From positions 55,604-119,603 of the forward strand of contig MLAK01001271.1 of NCBI GenBank assembly GCA_001839685.1: DNA of 64,000 nt, written 5' to 3'. Below, piece after piece: positions 1-11,042 of the stretch. Source of the stretch: Tritrichomonas foetus. Lineage: Eukaryota > Parabasalia > Tritrichomonadida > Tritrichomonadidae. The position numbers and the translations under genes are program-made. Positions within the stretch are counted from its first letter, which is position 1. Each line of letters opens with the position of its first letter. The notes under the pieces were generated by a model that was given only the letters and a program-made list of their open reading frames with translations, was not told where the DNA came from and searched no databases.

Positions 1-23
1 AGAAAGAAACATTCATATTTCTT

Positions 24-120
24 TGCATTACGACCAAAAATTAAGTCGGAAATTAAAATTTGTATTTAGAATTGACCAAACTTGGACGTATCATCCTATT
101 TCATGTTTGGTCGTAATGCA
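24..120. repeat. 97-bp hairpin-forming inverted repeat
   Basis: TGCATTACGACCAAA at 24-38 is the exact reverse complement of 106-120. A second GACCAAAC (74-81) pairs with GTTTGGTC (105-112). I see no target-site duplication, so a tiny MITE is possible but unproven. Confidence 0.55.
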
Positions 121-839
121 GAGGTATAAGCACCAATTAAGACATATTTGTATAGTTGTTTATTGTTTTTGTGCATTCATGATCATCAATCAATCTTGAA
201 AATAAATTCTAACTTATTTTCTATCTTCCTTCGTATCAATTACATATGAAGTTGCCTCCTTTGTAATAAATAAAGTCATTTCTGAAGAAAAATGATTTCA
301 TGAATTCTGATTGTTTTCAATCAAAACGTTCCGAAAAGAAAAGATTGTGTTATATTCGGATTATAGCCGCTTTTAAAAGTAAAGATATGGTAATGCTAAA
401 CACCATATAAAATGTCATTAACAAATTTCCTTTTCAAAATTTATTTATTTCGTATTAATCTTGAGAAAAACACTAGCTTATTAACTGAGCATGATGCGAT
501 AACTCCTTATATTTCACCAACAATCATGATTGATCCTTTATAAATTTGGTGACCTGACAGATTCTGAAAGTTCTTTGTTATGGCGAATATATTGAAAGCA
601 ATAGTGAATTTGAAATGGTATGATTCTCTGTGAAATATAACTTTTTCAATTGATCATACCACATCATTTGGTAGAGATGTTAATTCAAAACCTTTCATTT
701 TTTTCGAATGATTTTCTGAGGACTGTTAAGAAATTTACATTCAAATATATTATTCCATAAAATTATCAGTGAAATTCAAACAAAAAGTTATTCTTTCTGG
801 TGTAAAATTGAATAGTTTTTGGTTGGCCACATAAGTGAT

Positions 840-847
840 TCATTTTT
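840..847 (+). promoter_or_regulatory. Candidate initiator (Inr) of IleRS
   Basis: TCATTTTT with the putative +1 A at 842, 15 nt before the ATG. Trichomonad genes typically start at a TCA(C/T)(A/T) initiator 5-20 nt before the ATG. A second TCATAT follows at 847, so the exact start is uncertain. Confidence 0.45.
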
Positions 848-856
848 CATATCGCA

Positions 857-3800
857 ATGTTTAAGCCAGTTGACGAACGCCAACAATTAAGCGACATTGA
901 ACGCCAGATCCTCCAACATTGGCAGGAGAAGGACGCATTCCGCACATCCCTCAAGCTCAGCGAAGGCCGATCAGAATTCATTTTCTACGATGGTCCACCA
1001 TTTGCCACCGGTCTTCCACACTATGGCCACATCCTTGCTGGTACCATCAAAGATGTTGTTACACGTTATGCTCACCAAACAGGCCACCACGTCGAAAGGA
1101 GATTCGGATGGGATACCCACGGATTACCAGTTGAACACGAAATCGACAAAACAAACAACATCAGCGACCGTCGCCAAATCATCGAAATGGGCATCGATGT
1201 CTACAACGAGAAATGCCGATCAATCGTTATGCGTTACCAAAAAGAATGGGAACGTATCATCACACGCACAGGCCGTTGGATTGATTTTGAAAACTCATAC
1301 AAGACAATGGATGTTACATTCATGGAATCAATCTGGTGGGTATTCAAACAATTATGGGAACGCGATTTCGTTTATCGTGGCGTCAAAGTTATGCCATACT
1401 CAACAGGATGCAAGACAGCTCTTTCAAACTTCGAAGCCGGTGAAAACTATCAACAAGTTAGCGATCCATGCTTATCCGTTGCATTCAAAGTTCCAGGAAA
1501 AGATTACGAATTCGTTGCTTGGACAACTACACCATGGACACTTCCATCTAACTTGGCTCTTGCTGTCAACCCTAAACTCACCTACTGCCGTGTTTTGGAT
1601 ACCAAATCTGGCAGAAAATTCGTCGTGATGAAAGACCGTATCTGCGAACTTTTCAATATCAAAGACAAGAAATCATACACAATTGAAGAAGAGTTCCTTG
1701 GAAGCACACTTGCTGGCATCCAATACGAGCCGCTCTTCCCATACTTCGCGAGCTGGGCTGATGAAGGAGCCTTCCGCGTCATCGAAGCCGACTACGTTTC
1801 CAACGAAGATGGTACTGGTATTGTTCACACCGCTCCAGGCTTCGGTGAGGACGACTTTAAGGCATCAATGGCCGCCGGCATCATCAAGAAAGGCGGAAAG
1901 ATCGTCTGCCCAATTGATGATAACGGCTGCTTCACAGCCGAAGTCAAAGACTATGAAGGCGTTTACGTAAAGACAGCTGACAAGCAAATCATCGAACGCC
2001 TTAAGGCCGAAGGAAAGCTCATCAAACTCGGAACAATCTCCCACAAGTATCCATACTGCTGGAGATCAGATACACCACTTCTCTATCGCGCCATTCCTTC
2101 GTGGTTCGTTCGCGTTGAAGCAAACCGTGAACGTCTCATCAAGAACACACTTGAAACAGAATGGGTTCCACAATCCATCCGCGATGGCCGCTTCGTCGAA
2201 TGGCTCAAGAGCGCACGTGATTGGGCAATCTCACGTAACCGCTATTGGGGTACACCAATTCCAATCTGGACTGATGATGAATACTCCGAATTCGTTGTTG
2301 TTGGTTCAATCGCCGAACTTGAAGAATTAACCGGTGCCAAGAACGTGACTGATCTTCACATGCACAAGATTGATGACCTCACAATCACATCAAAGACATC
2401 AGGAAAAGTTCTTCATCGTATCCCAGAAGTTTTCGACTGCTGGTTCGAATCAGGATCAATGCCATTCTCCCAAAACCACATTCCATTCTCCGGAAAAGAA
2501 TTCGTTCAAGCCGATTTCATCGCCGAAGGTCTCGATCAAACTCGTGGCTGGTTCTACACCCTCACAATCCTTTCAACACTCCTCGACCATACATCACCAT
2601 TCAAGCATCTTATTGTAAATGGTCTCATTTTGGCAGAAGATGGTAAGAAGATGTCCAAGAGACTCCACAACTACCCAGATCCAGAAAACATCATGGAAGA
2701 ATGTGGTGCTGATGCTCTTCGTCTTTACCTCATCAACTCACCAGCCGTTCATGCAGATCCAATGCGTTTCAAGGGCGATGGCGTTAAGCAAGTTGTCCGT
2801 GATGTTATGCTTCCATGGCTCAACTCCATCAAATTCTTCGTCCAACAAGTTTTACGTCATGGAAATAAATTCCACCGTAATGTTGAACTCGCTCTTTCAT
2901 CAACAAACACACTCGATAAGTGGATTCTTTCTCGTCTTCACCGTATCATTAAATTCGTCCACAACGAAATGAGCCAATACAGACTTTACACAGTTCTTCC
3001 AGAACTTGTCAAATTCATCGATGAAATGACAAACTGGTATGTCAGACTTAATCGTGATCGTCTTAAGTCTGCCAAAGATGCCGAAACAGGTCTTGCTGTT
3101 CTTTACGAAGTTCTCCTTAACATTTCCCTCTTGATGGCTCCATTCGCACCATTCTTCTCTGAGTATGCTTACCAAGTCCTCAAGCCAGGACTTGATGAGA
3201 AGGACACACAAGATTCAGTTCACTATCTCATGCTTCCAACAGCCAACGAAAAGGTCATTGATTCAGCCATCGAACGTAAGGTTGGATTCATGCAATCAGC
3301 CATTTGTGTCGCTCGTGCTGTCAGAGACAGACGCCACATTCTTGTTCGTCGTCCACTTGCAGAACTCATCATTGTTTGCTCAAAAGAAATCAAGGAACAA
3401 ATCCACGATCTTGAACCATACATTTTAAGTGAACTTCACGTTCTTAAGATTTCATTTGACACTGATGAAAAGAAATACGTTAAATTCCAAGCTGTCGCTG
3501 ATGGAAGACTTCTTGGAAAGCGTCTTGGAAAGAAGTTTGCAGCAGTCAACAAGGCCCTCAAGTCCCTCCACTACGAAACAATGGCTTCACTTTATGAAAA
3601 ATCAATCGAAGCAGCAATGAAGGGCGAACCAGCACCATCATTCGAAGTCGAAGGTGAAACAGTGAACACAGATGAAGTTAAACTCATTAGAGAACTTATC
3701 TCACCAGACACCAAGAAGTTCGATGGTGGCGTTGATGGAGAAGTTTGCGCACTTTGCAACATCGAAGAAAATGACCTCATCAAAGAAATCACAGTTGCTC

Positions 3801-4051
3801 GTGAAATTAGAAATCGTGTCCAACAAGCAAGAAAGAAGCTTGGACTTCAACCAACAGACCAAGTTCAGATTTTCGTTTCTGTTGATCAAGGAAATGAAGT
3901 TTGGAACTGCCTCCACTCCACTAAAGAGGAAGTTACATCTTCTCTCGGTCTCAAACTCAACATTGGCGAACCAACAGCCGAAAATGTTGTTGGCGCACTC
4001 GATTTCGCAATCAATAGTAACACAATCAAAGTAACTATCATCAAGGAATAA
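857..4051 (+). CDS. IARS: Isoleucyl-tRNA synthetase, cytosolic
   Basis: Class I aminoacyl-tRNA synthetase that charges tRNA-Ile with isoleucine and hydrolyses mischarged valine. The 1064-residue protein shows the HIGH-type motif as HYGH (residues 55-58), the CP1 editing-domain signature WTTTPWTLPSNLALAVNP near residue 220, and the KMSKS loop as KMSKR (598-602). A tRNA-binding anticodon domain follows. It matches the eukaryotic cytosolic type but is shorter than the animal enzyme, lacking a long C-terminal appendix. Trichomonads have no organellar translation, so one copy should serve the cell. The start is the first in-frame ATG behind an initiator. Codon use is rich in C-ending codons (ATC, AAC, TTC), unlike most neighbours, which fits high expression. 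The stop overlaps TAAA. Confidence 0.97.
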   Translation: MFKPVDERQQLSDIERQILQHWQEKDAFRTSLKLSEGRSEFIFYDGPPFATGLPHYGHILAGTIKDVVTRYAHQTGHHVERRFGWDTHGLPVEHEIDKTNNISDRRQIIEMGIDVYNEKCRSIVMRYQKEWERIITRTGRWIDFENSYKTMDVTFMESIWWVFKQLWERDFVYRGVKVMPYSTGCKTALSNFEAGENYQQVSDPCLSVAFKVPGKDYEFVAWTTTPWTLPSNLALAVNPKLTYCRVLDTKSGRKFVVMKDRICELFNIKDKKSYTIEEEFLGSTLAGIQYEPLFPYFASWADEGAFRVIEADYVSNEDGTGIVHTAPGFGEDDFKASMAAGIIKKGGKIVCPIDDNGCFTAEVKDYEGVYVKTADKQIIERLKAEGKLIKLGTISHKYPYCWRSDTPLLYRAIPSWFVRVEANRERLIKNTLETEWVPQSIRDGRFVEWLKSARDWAISRNRYWGTPIPIWTDDEYSEFVVVGSIAELEELTGAKNVTDLHMHKIDDLTITSKTSGKVLHRIPEVFDCWFESGSMPFSQNHIPFSGKEFVQADFIAEGLDQTRGWFYTLTILSTLLDHTSPFKHLIVNGLILAEDGKKMSKRLHNYPDPENIMEECGADALRLYLINSPAVHADPMRFKGDGVKQVVRDVMLPWLNSIKFFVQQVLRHGNKFHRNVELALSSTNTLDKWILSRLHRIIKFVHNEMSQYRLYTVLPELVKFIDEMTNWYVRLNRDRLKSAKDAETGLAVLYEVLLNISLLMAPFAPFFSEYAYQVLKPGLDEKDTQDSVHYLMLPTANEKVIDSAIERKVGFMQSAICVARAVRDRRHILVRRPLAELIIVCSKEIKEQIHDLEPYILSELHVLKISFDTDEKKYVKFQAVADGRLLGKRLGKKFAAVNKALKSLHYETMASLYEKSIEAAMKGEPAPSFEVEGETVNTDEVKLIRELISPDTKKFDGGVDGEVCALCNIEENDLIKEITVAREIRNRVQQARKKLGLQPTDQVQIFVSVDQGNEVWNCLHSTKEEVTSSLGLKLNIGEPTAENVVGALDFAINSNTIKVTIIKE

Positions 4052-4505
4052 AGCCACACTATTTAATGATATTTAAATAAAATTACTCTTATAAATCTGA
4101 TTTGTATATCACTTTTTTAATATTTACATGAAACACTAATCAGGTATAGTGTTGGGCTTTATTATCTTTCTTGCTTGAACCAGGATATTACTGTACATGC
4201 CATTCATGGTAACAATAAAAATGTCCAGAAATCATTCTCAAGTCGCGGGAAAAAGCTCTCTCATTGTGTGAAGATTGAATGAGATACAGACCTAAAAAAT
4301 AAGTGAATACTTTATGAAATGGAAATGTGAACTAAAATGACAACAACGGATTTGCAATCACTTTTGCTTTACAAAGATAAGCATAAAAAAATAAATTTAC
4401 GAACCTGGTTTTCATAATTTTCGGTCGACATGAAATATGGGAAATGGTTTAAAGAAAAAAGAACAGTCTGGAACTTAATCATTGTGATACTCTGCGTTTA
4501 TTTAT
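4052..4505. other. Convergent 3' spacer
   Basis: Spacer between the 3' ends of IleRS (+) and eL27 (-). AT-rich. No RNA gene or repeat recognised. Confidence 0.6.
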
Positions 4506-4940
4506 TTAGAATTGGAGTGGCTTGAACAACCATGGTAATTTGTTGTTCAAATATTTCTGGCGGAGGACCTTGGCTGTGGCTTCAAGTTGGGCCTTCTTTT
4601 CAGCGGCATCTTGCATTGAAGCAACAACTGTATCTGGCTTGATCTTGTTGAAGAGATCGTCATCTGGCTTGACAACATGACGAGTTAAGAGAACGTGGTT
4701 GAAGTTGACTGTCTTCAAGAAGCACTTGACTTGTGTGCGCTTGACAAGGGTTTCTTGTGGCATGTCCTTTGTGAGCTTCTTTGGTGCCTTCTCGATTCCG
4801 AGGACGACGCAATGTGGATACTTACGGGCTTCTGTTGGTTCGTTGTAGACAGCAAGAACGATTCCCTTCTTTCCGGCATGGCGGCCATTGAGGAGGATGA
4901 CAAGACGGCCTGGTTGGATAAGTGTTTTTTGAGCAGACAT
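4506..4940 (-). CDS. RPL27: 60S ribosomal protein eL27
   Basis: Component of the large cytosolic ribosomal subunit. The 144-residue basic protein begins with the typical KOW-containing segment (GRLVILLNGRHAGKKGIVLA, residues 12-31) and ends with the characteristic NNKLPWLFKPLQF. Its length is close to the family norm of about 136-145. The ATG at 4938-4940 is the first in frame. Codon use resembles that of IleRS: strongly biased with many C/G third positions, as expected of a highly expressed gene. The upstream DNA has no clear TCA-type initiator. Instead it carries CCTTT and CCGTTA motifs, described separately. The identification is secure. Confidence 0.97.
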   Translation of the reverse strand: MSAQKTLIQPGRLVILLNGRHAGKKGIVLAVYNEPTEARKYPHCVVLGIEKAPKKLTKDMPQETLVKRTQVKCFLKTVNFNHVLLTRHVVKPDDDLFNKIKPDTVVASMQDAAEKKAQLEATAKVLRQKYLNNKLPWLFKPLQF

Positions 4941-5446
4941 CTTAAAAAAGGCCGGCTCAAAGGACCAACCCTTTTGATAAGGCTTTCAATTTTTAACCAT
5001 AACGGCTTTTTTTATGGTAAAATGTGACGATGGCCTTTATCGTATTTCTATCGGCTATCTGTTTCCGGTTTATAACAAGGAAATCAGATATCATTTTAAA
5101 ATAAATCAATGTATGATTTACAAATAAAATTAATTTATATGAATCGACACTGGGAAATTGAATAATATTGTAACATATATAAATATGTCGGAATATGTGT
5201 CAAATCCAGTAAATAAGTGATTATTTTACTTATATTCATAATACACTTCTTTCTATTGCTTTATCAGAAAGATTTAATGATATAACAGTAATATTAAAAC
5301 ATCAGGAATTGAAATTACAATAATGAAACTCAACAACATGATGGAATAAGCAACTAATCAACTCACTTTTATTTTTAAAAAAGCAATTAAATAAATTGGA
5401 GTTATATTTTTATTATATTAATAACATTTCTAACAAGAAAAAATAA
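4941..5446. other. Spacer, eL27 promoter to acidic gene 3' end
   Basis: Holds the eL27 promoter on its left side. The remainder is AT-rich with no recognisable gene. Confidence 0.6.
4947..5005 (-). promoter_or_regulatory. Candidate M5/M3-type core promoter of eL27
   Basis: Read on the minus strand, CCTTT occurs 7-11 nt (4951-4947) and 19-23 nt (4963-4959) before the ATG. CCGTTA occurs at 5005-5000, about 60 nt upstream. CCTTT-type (M5) and Myb-site-like (M3) elements are described as core promoter motifs in Trichomonas vaginalis. Assigning these matches to them is from memory and is inference. Confidence 0.35.
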
Positions 5447-8400
5447 TTAAGTATCTTTCAAACTGTTCATCAAATCATCTAAATCATATTCGTCTTCACT
5501 TTCTGGGGCTTGATTTGGGTTTTCGTTTTGCTCGACATCTGAATTACTAATATCATCAAAAATTTCATCATCCACACTGTATGCTTCACTGTAATCATTG
5601 ACATCATATTCTTTAATTTCTTGTGGATTTTGATTTTGATGATTTTCATTTATTAGTTTTTCCTTTATTTCGTTGGAATTCAAACTGGGCTGGTTATTTT
5701 CTTCTGTTTTTGTGCTGTCATTAAGCGATTCGTTTTCTTTATTATCAAATTTATTTTCACTATAATAATCATCGTCGTCATCTGAATGAACTTCAATGTC
5801 ACTTTCTTTATCATATTCCATATCTTTTGATGAATGAATTTCATCTTGATTAACTGTTTCTGGATTTTCTTTTTCATTTAGTTGCTCATTTTCTGTATTA
5901 TTTGAATTTGATTTTAGTTCATCATTTTCATCATCATCATAATCCCCATCGTCATTGATTACAATTTCTTCTTCTTTTGTTTTTTCATCAAATACATCAT
6001 CGTCTGTTTTTTCTTCTTTTTTTTCAATAGTTTCTTCATTAAATTCAACAATTTCGTTCTTACTTTCGTCGTCGTCTGATTCATTAAGTAAACTATTGTT
6101 CAAATTTTCAATTTGATTTTTTATATTGTCTCCTTTTTCTTTATTGGGTGAAGATTCACTATCCAAATGTTCTGCGCTCGGAAAATCTTTTGTGTAGTCA
6201 TAGTCGTCACTTAGCAAGCTATTATCGTGTTTGTTAGAAATACTGATATCGTTGATGATCGACACCTCAATTTTTTGTTCATCATTAGGTTCTTCATTTT
6301 GTTCGTCACTTTTTGAGTCTTTTGGTGGGTCACTCTGTTCAAATTTTTGACTGTCACTTTCACTTTCATTTGGAATTTCTTCATTTTCATCGGTATTGTT
6401 GCCATTTGAATCGTTATCTGTGCTTTTCTCCGAATCATTCCCATGGACGGGTGCTTCTTTTAATGAATTTGTGATTTCTTCTTCTTCAGACTGTTTCTGT
6501 GATCGTTCTGAATTTGAAAGCAGATCGGATTTATGTAATGAATCAGAAAAAGTAATTTTAGATAAATCTAATTCACTGTCTTCATCATGAGTGGTTATAT
6601 TTCTGATTTCATCTTTTTTAATTTCATCTTCTTTGATTTCATCTTCNNNNNNNNNNNNNNNNNNNNNNNNNNNNNNNNNNNNNNNNNNNNNNNNNNNNNN
6701 NNNNNNNNNNNNNNNNNNNNNNNNNNNNNNNNNNNNNNNNNNNNNNNNNNNNNNNNNNNNNNNNNNNNNNNNNNNNNNNNNNNNNNNNNNNNNNNNNNNN
6801 NNNNNNNNNNNNNNNNNNNNNNNNNNNNNNNNNNNNNNNNNNNNNNNNNNNNNNNNNNNNNNNNNNNNNNNNNNNNNNNNNNNNNNNNNNNNNNNNNNNN
6901 NNNNNNNNNNNNNNNNNNNNNNNNNNNNNNNNNNNNNNNNNNNNNNNNNNNNNNNNNNNNNNNNNNNNNNNNNNNNNNNNNNNNNNNNNNNNNNNNNNNN
7001 NNNNNNNNNNNNNNNNNNNNNNNNNNNNNNNNNNNNNNNNNNNNNNNNNNNNNNNNNNNNNNNNNNNNNNNNNNNNNNNNNNNNNNNNNNNNNNNNNNNN
7101 NNNNNNNNNNNNNNNNNNNNNNNNNNNNNNNNNNNNNNNNNNNNNNNNNNNNNNNNNNNNNNNNNNNNNNNNNNNNNNNNNNNNNNNNNNNNNNNNNNNN
7201 NNNNNNNNNNNNNNNNNNNNNNNNNNNNNNNNNNNNNNNNNNNNNNNNNNNNNNNNNNNNNNNNNNNNNNNNNNNNNNNNNNNNNNNNNNNNNNNNNNNN
7301 NNNNNNNNNNNNNNNNNNNNNNNNNNNNNNNNNNNNNNNNNNNNNNNNNNNNNNNNNNNNNNNNNNNNNNNNNNNNNNNNNNNNNNNNNNNNNNNNNNNN
7401 NNNNNNNNNNNNNNNNNNNNNNNNNNNNNNNNNNNNNNNNNNNNNNNNNNNNNNNNNNNNNNNNNNNNNNNNNNNNNNNNNNNNNNNNNNNNNNNTTTAT
7501 TTCTTCTTCTTTGATTTCTTCTTCTTTGATTTCTTCTTCTTTGATTTCTTCTTCTTTGATTTCTTCTTCTTTAGTTTCATCTTCTTTAATTTCTTCTTCT
7601 TTGATTTCATGATTTGATTCAGAGTGATCTCCATTATTTGTTAATTCTTTTTCATTTTCAGTTTGATTTAGATAATGACTTGAATGATGAGATTTGTGTG
7701 AGCTCATTGAATGATGTGATCTAGTTGAATGACGAGAATGAGTTGAATGTCTGGAACTTGAAGAATGACGCGAATGATTTGATCCTGATGAATGCAAAGA
7801 ATTATCTGATTTAATGTTAATAGCAGAAGAATTCTCCGTTTGTTCAATGGATTTATCTCCATTTTTTTCATTTGAAACATTGTTTAAGGTTTTATTTGTG
7901 GCTTGATTTGATATTTCTTTGATTTGAGTTTCAGAAACATTTTCTTTTATTAAATGCTTTGTCGAATGAGTTTTATGACTTTTTTCACTTTTGTGTGTTT
8001 CGCTTGTGTTTGAAATAAATTCATGTGTAAGTGATTCTTTTTGAATATCGAGTTTGGCTTTTCTTGGAGTATAAAATTGCTCTTGTTCAGTAGAATCATC
8101 ACTTAAATCAAGCTCGGACAAATCTGAATCTGTTTGAAATACCATTAGCATTACTGATTTCATTTTATGCTTTTGTGAGGTAATTTCGAAGTCACTATAT
8201 GGTTTTTCTTGTTTTTGGCGTCTTGAATGTAAAGTTTGGGTGTGTGGAACTTTTCTATTATATGAAGAATGATTCAAATTTGTTTGTTTGGTAATATTTT
8301 GAGTTTGTGGTAAATTTTTAATATTTCTTCTTGGAAGTGGAGTTACTTTATTCTCGTCGTCTTCGTAAATTTTATAAATTTCATCATTTTTCTTATTTTT

Positions 8401-9822
8401 GCTTACTACTTTCGATGAAGAATGATTATTTGAAATTTGCGATCGATTAATTGAATGAGAGGTACTTTTATGACTGCTCCTATGATGACTATTAGAATGG
8501 CTTCGATGACGATCAGAATGATTTGAATGATGATGCGAACGATGACTGTGATGATTTGAGTGACTAGGATGGTTGGAATGACGATTTGAGTGATGACGAT
8601 GACGATGGTGATTTTGGATTTCTGATGAAGTACTGTAAATTTTTTCTGAATAAAGATTTGAGGAATTCGAAATAGATCCTCTTTGAGAAAAAGAAGAGGG
8701 TTCATAATCGCCGTATGAATAAGTGTCATATAAATTGGAATCAGTTGGTGGAACCATTGAGGAAATTTCTGAAATTGAAGTTAAATCAGATGAACCAATC
8801 CATAATCGATTATAATTTTCATCATAATTCTCCTCCTCCTCTTCTTCTTCTTCTAAATCATAATCCGAATCATCTTGTAATTCGCTATTCAATTCTTCTT
8901 CGTCTTCTTCTTCATTGCCGAATTCGAAAAATGAATTTTTGGAATTTTCGGACAGTATTTCGTAAGAAGAGTCATAAATAACAGTTGACCCTGAATCTTC
9001 GCTAAGTTCAGGAATGTATTGTTTCATTTTAGGTGGAGATTGCTGATTAGATTCTTTTTGTGGGGAATAACGATGAAAAGTAATTGGCTGTTGTGCATTT
9101 AAAGATAAAGATCGAGCATTTTTGTCATATTTATTATTTATTTGTGTTTCAGCTTTAATATTTGATTGTGTGTTGAATTTTTGATTCATTTCTGAGACTT
9201 TCTCATTTTTAGGAGAATATTTTCTTTCATTAAATTCCTGTTCGACTTCATGATTTTTTTGATAATTTGGTTGTGATTTTGAATCATTTTTCTTTTGCTG
9301 AACCAAACGCGGGTTGTGTGATAAACTAAATTTTTTGGGCGATTGGGAAAATCGAGAGTTGTCCTTTCCTTTTGTTCGTTGTAATTCTTCTGTTTTTTCG
9401 AAAACTTTTGCACTGTGATTAAATTGATTGTTTGCTTTATCAAAAAGTGAGTGTTCGTTATTTTGATGGCGCCAATCATAACATTCATCACCACTGTATT
9501 CAATACTACGATCGTATTTACCGTTATCCGCTTCATTAAAAAAGGCGCGATAATTTAATCTACCTTTTCGATAAGGGCTTTCTCTTTGAGGAGGGGGCTC
9601 ATAAAATGCGGTATTAGTTTGAGTATCGACATGCCCATTTTTCTTTTGAATATCAATAACAATGTTTCTTTCAACAATATTTACGATATTACCATCATCG
9701 CCAACTGTTTTGTGTTTAGGGGTTATATCAATACAGAAATTGCGTTCTTTTGCTTCTCCTTTAACTCGAATGTTTGAAGATCCGTTTAGAGCAAAAGGAA
9801 ATCCCGAAGATGATGAATCCAT
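5447..9822 (-). CDS. Large acidic, low-complexity protein, interrupted by gap
   Basis: Unknown function. The ATG at 9820-9822 opens about 775 codons down to the gap at 7495. After the gap a different frame stays open from 6646 to the stop at 5447, about 399 codons. Both gap edges encode the same Glu/Lys/Ile pentapeptide repeats (IKEEE, IKEDE), so this is almost certainly one gene and the gap size is wrong by a non-multiple of three. The protein has an N-terminal globular-looking segment, an Asp/Glu-rich stretch near residue 310, and two Ser/His-rich tracts (HHSNRHSNHPSHS type). The C-terminal region is very acidic (Asp, Glu, Asn). No signal peptide or membrane segment is seen. Such composition suggests a disordered scaffold or a metal- or histone-binding protein, but nothing specific is supported. 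The downstream frame has no ATG of its own near 6265; GTG there is not a plausible eukaryotic start. Confidence 0.75.
6602..7608. repeat. 15-bp tandem coding repeat around assembly gap
   Basis: Units of TTCTTCTTCTTTGAT (plus strand) on both sides of the gap encode the pentapeptide IKEEE on the minus strand. The array explains why assembly failed here. Confidence 0.85.
6647..7495. other. Assembly gap (849 N)
   Basis: A run of 849 N inside the IKEEE repeat of the acidic protein gene. 849 is divisible by three, yet the flanking reading frames do not match, so the length is an estimate. Confidence 0.95.
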
Positions 9823-11027
9823 TTTAATTTTTGTAAATCATTAAATTCACGAAATTATTTGTGAATTCATTCAAATGCCGATTAGTTTGAATGCTTTTTA
9901 AATTTAAATGATATTGAAAAAGTTGGTATCAATATTTTGTTGATTAAATCAACTTGATTTCTTCATCCAGGGAAATGATATTGTACTTTAATGACTGTCT
10001 AGCATAACTTCATCATGAGGTGTTCTTAATAAAAGATTCTAATGAGCCAACAAAATCATTCATTTCGAAAGATAATTATCTTTTTTTTTATTCATGCTGA
10101 TTTTTTGTAAACCTCAATAAAAAGTTTCCTAAAATTCGTCTATTAATATGACTTTATAACAATTGAGAGCCAATCCTTTTCATTTTCTTAAAAAATGTAT
10201 TGTATCTGATTGAGATTCTTTTCCATGATCAAAAAGTACTTCTAACAATGAAAATTCATCCTAATAAATGTATCACTACCATTCGTTGCTGACATCTTTT
10301 TTAATTAATGATTAATCATATAATTTTCAACCGAAAAATGATAATTTCTCCATTATTTGTTGATAATTATTTATCAGTGGCAGTTTATAATCGATTATTA
10401 GTTTAAAAAAGGAATTATTGATGAGCAAATTATTTCCAAAACTAATCTCTCACGTTCAAACTTACTAATGTATATAAAAGGAAATGAAACAAATTAATAA
10501 TCTTATAAACGGAGTAGAAATTATTAATATGAAATTCTATATATTATGCGAATTTCTGATGATCACCTTGGAAGGGAATTTTTTTGAAATTGGATCAGTT
10601 TACCTACTGAATACACTTGGATTGATAAATATTAATATTTATCAAATGTTTCATGAGATAAAAGGGAAACAAAAATAAAATTACTATGATGTCGAATAAA
10701 ATGATCATTCTTTCACCTTGATATTTTACCTTTCATTCGTCAAAATCAAAATGCTCTAACTGACGCTCACAATTTATCACAATATCATTGAAAATTTGAA
10801 TTGGATTTTTCATAATTTTATTCAGAATGCTTTCAAAAAGTTTTTATGCCAAAATAAACCAATAAAAAAAATTGATAATGAAACAAATTATTGTGGAGAG
10901 GATGAACCGACGTTTTACATCATTTTCCTTTTTATTTTCCAATTATATCATTTTTCTTCTGTGAGCATTGGAATATTTAAAAATTCATTAAAAACCGCAA
11001 ATTGGTCTCAAAATTGATACAAAGTAG
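9823..11027. other. Divergent 5' spacer, about 1.2 kb
   Basis: Lies between the acidic-protein gene (-) and the surface-protein gene (+). AT-rich. The short open frames at 10484-10678 and 10796-11017 lack coding character. No RNA gene or repeat recognised. Confidence 0.55.
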
Positions 11028-11034
11028 TCACTTA
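11028..11034 (+). promoter_or_regulatory. Candidate initiator of surface-protein gene
   Basis: TCACTTA with the putative +1 A at 11030, 13 nt before the ATG at 11043. A good fit to the trichomonad TCA(C/T) initiator. Confidence 0.5.
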
Positions 11035-11042
11035 CTCTATTA

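Larger units (their letters stand above)
1..856. other. AT-rich spacer upstream of IleRS
   Basis: No convincing gene. It holds the short inverted repeat at 24-120, listed separately, and ends in the IleRS initiator. The window edge cuts whatever lies further left. Confidence 0.6.

Noticed and set aside
10484..11017. Two 60-75-codon plus-strand frames in the 9.8-11 kb spacer
   Set aside because: Composition dominated by Ile, Asn, Phe and Lys, as expected from random AT-rich DNA.
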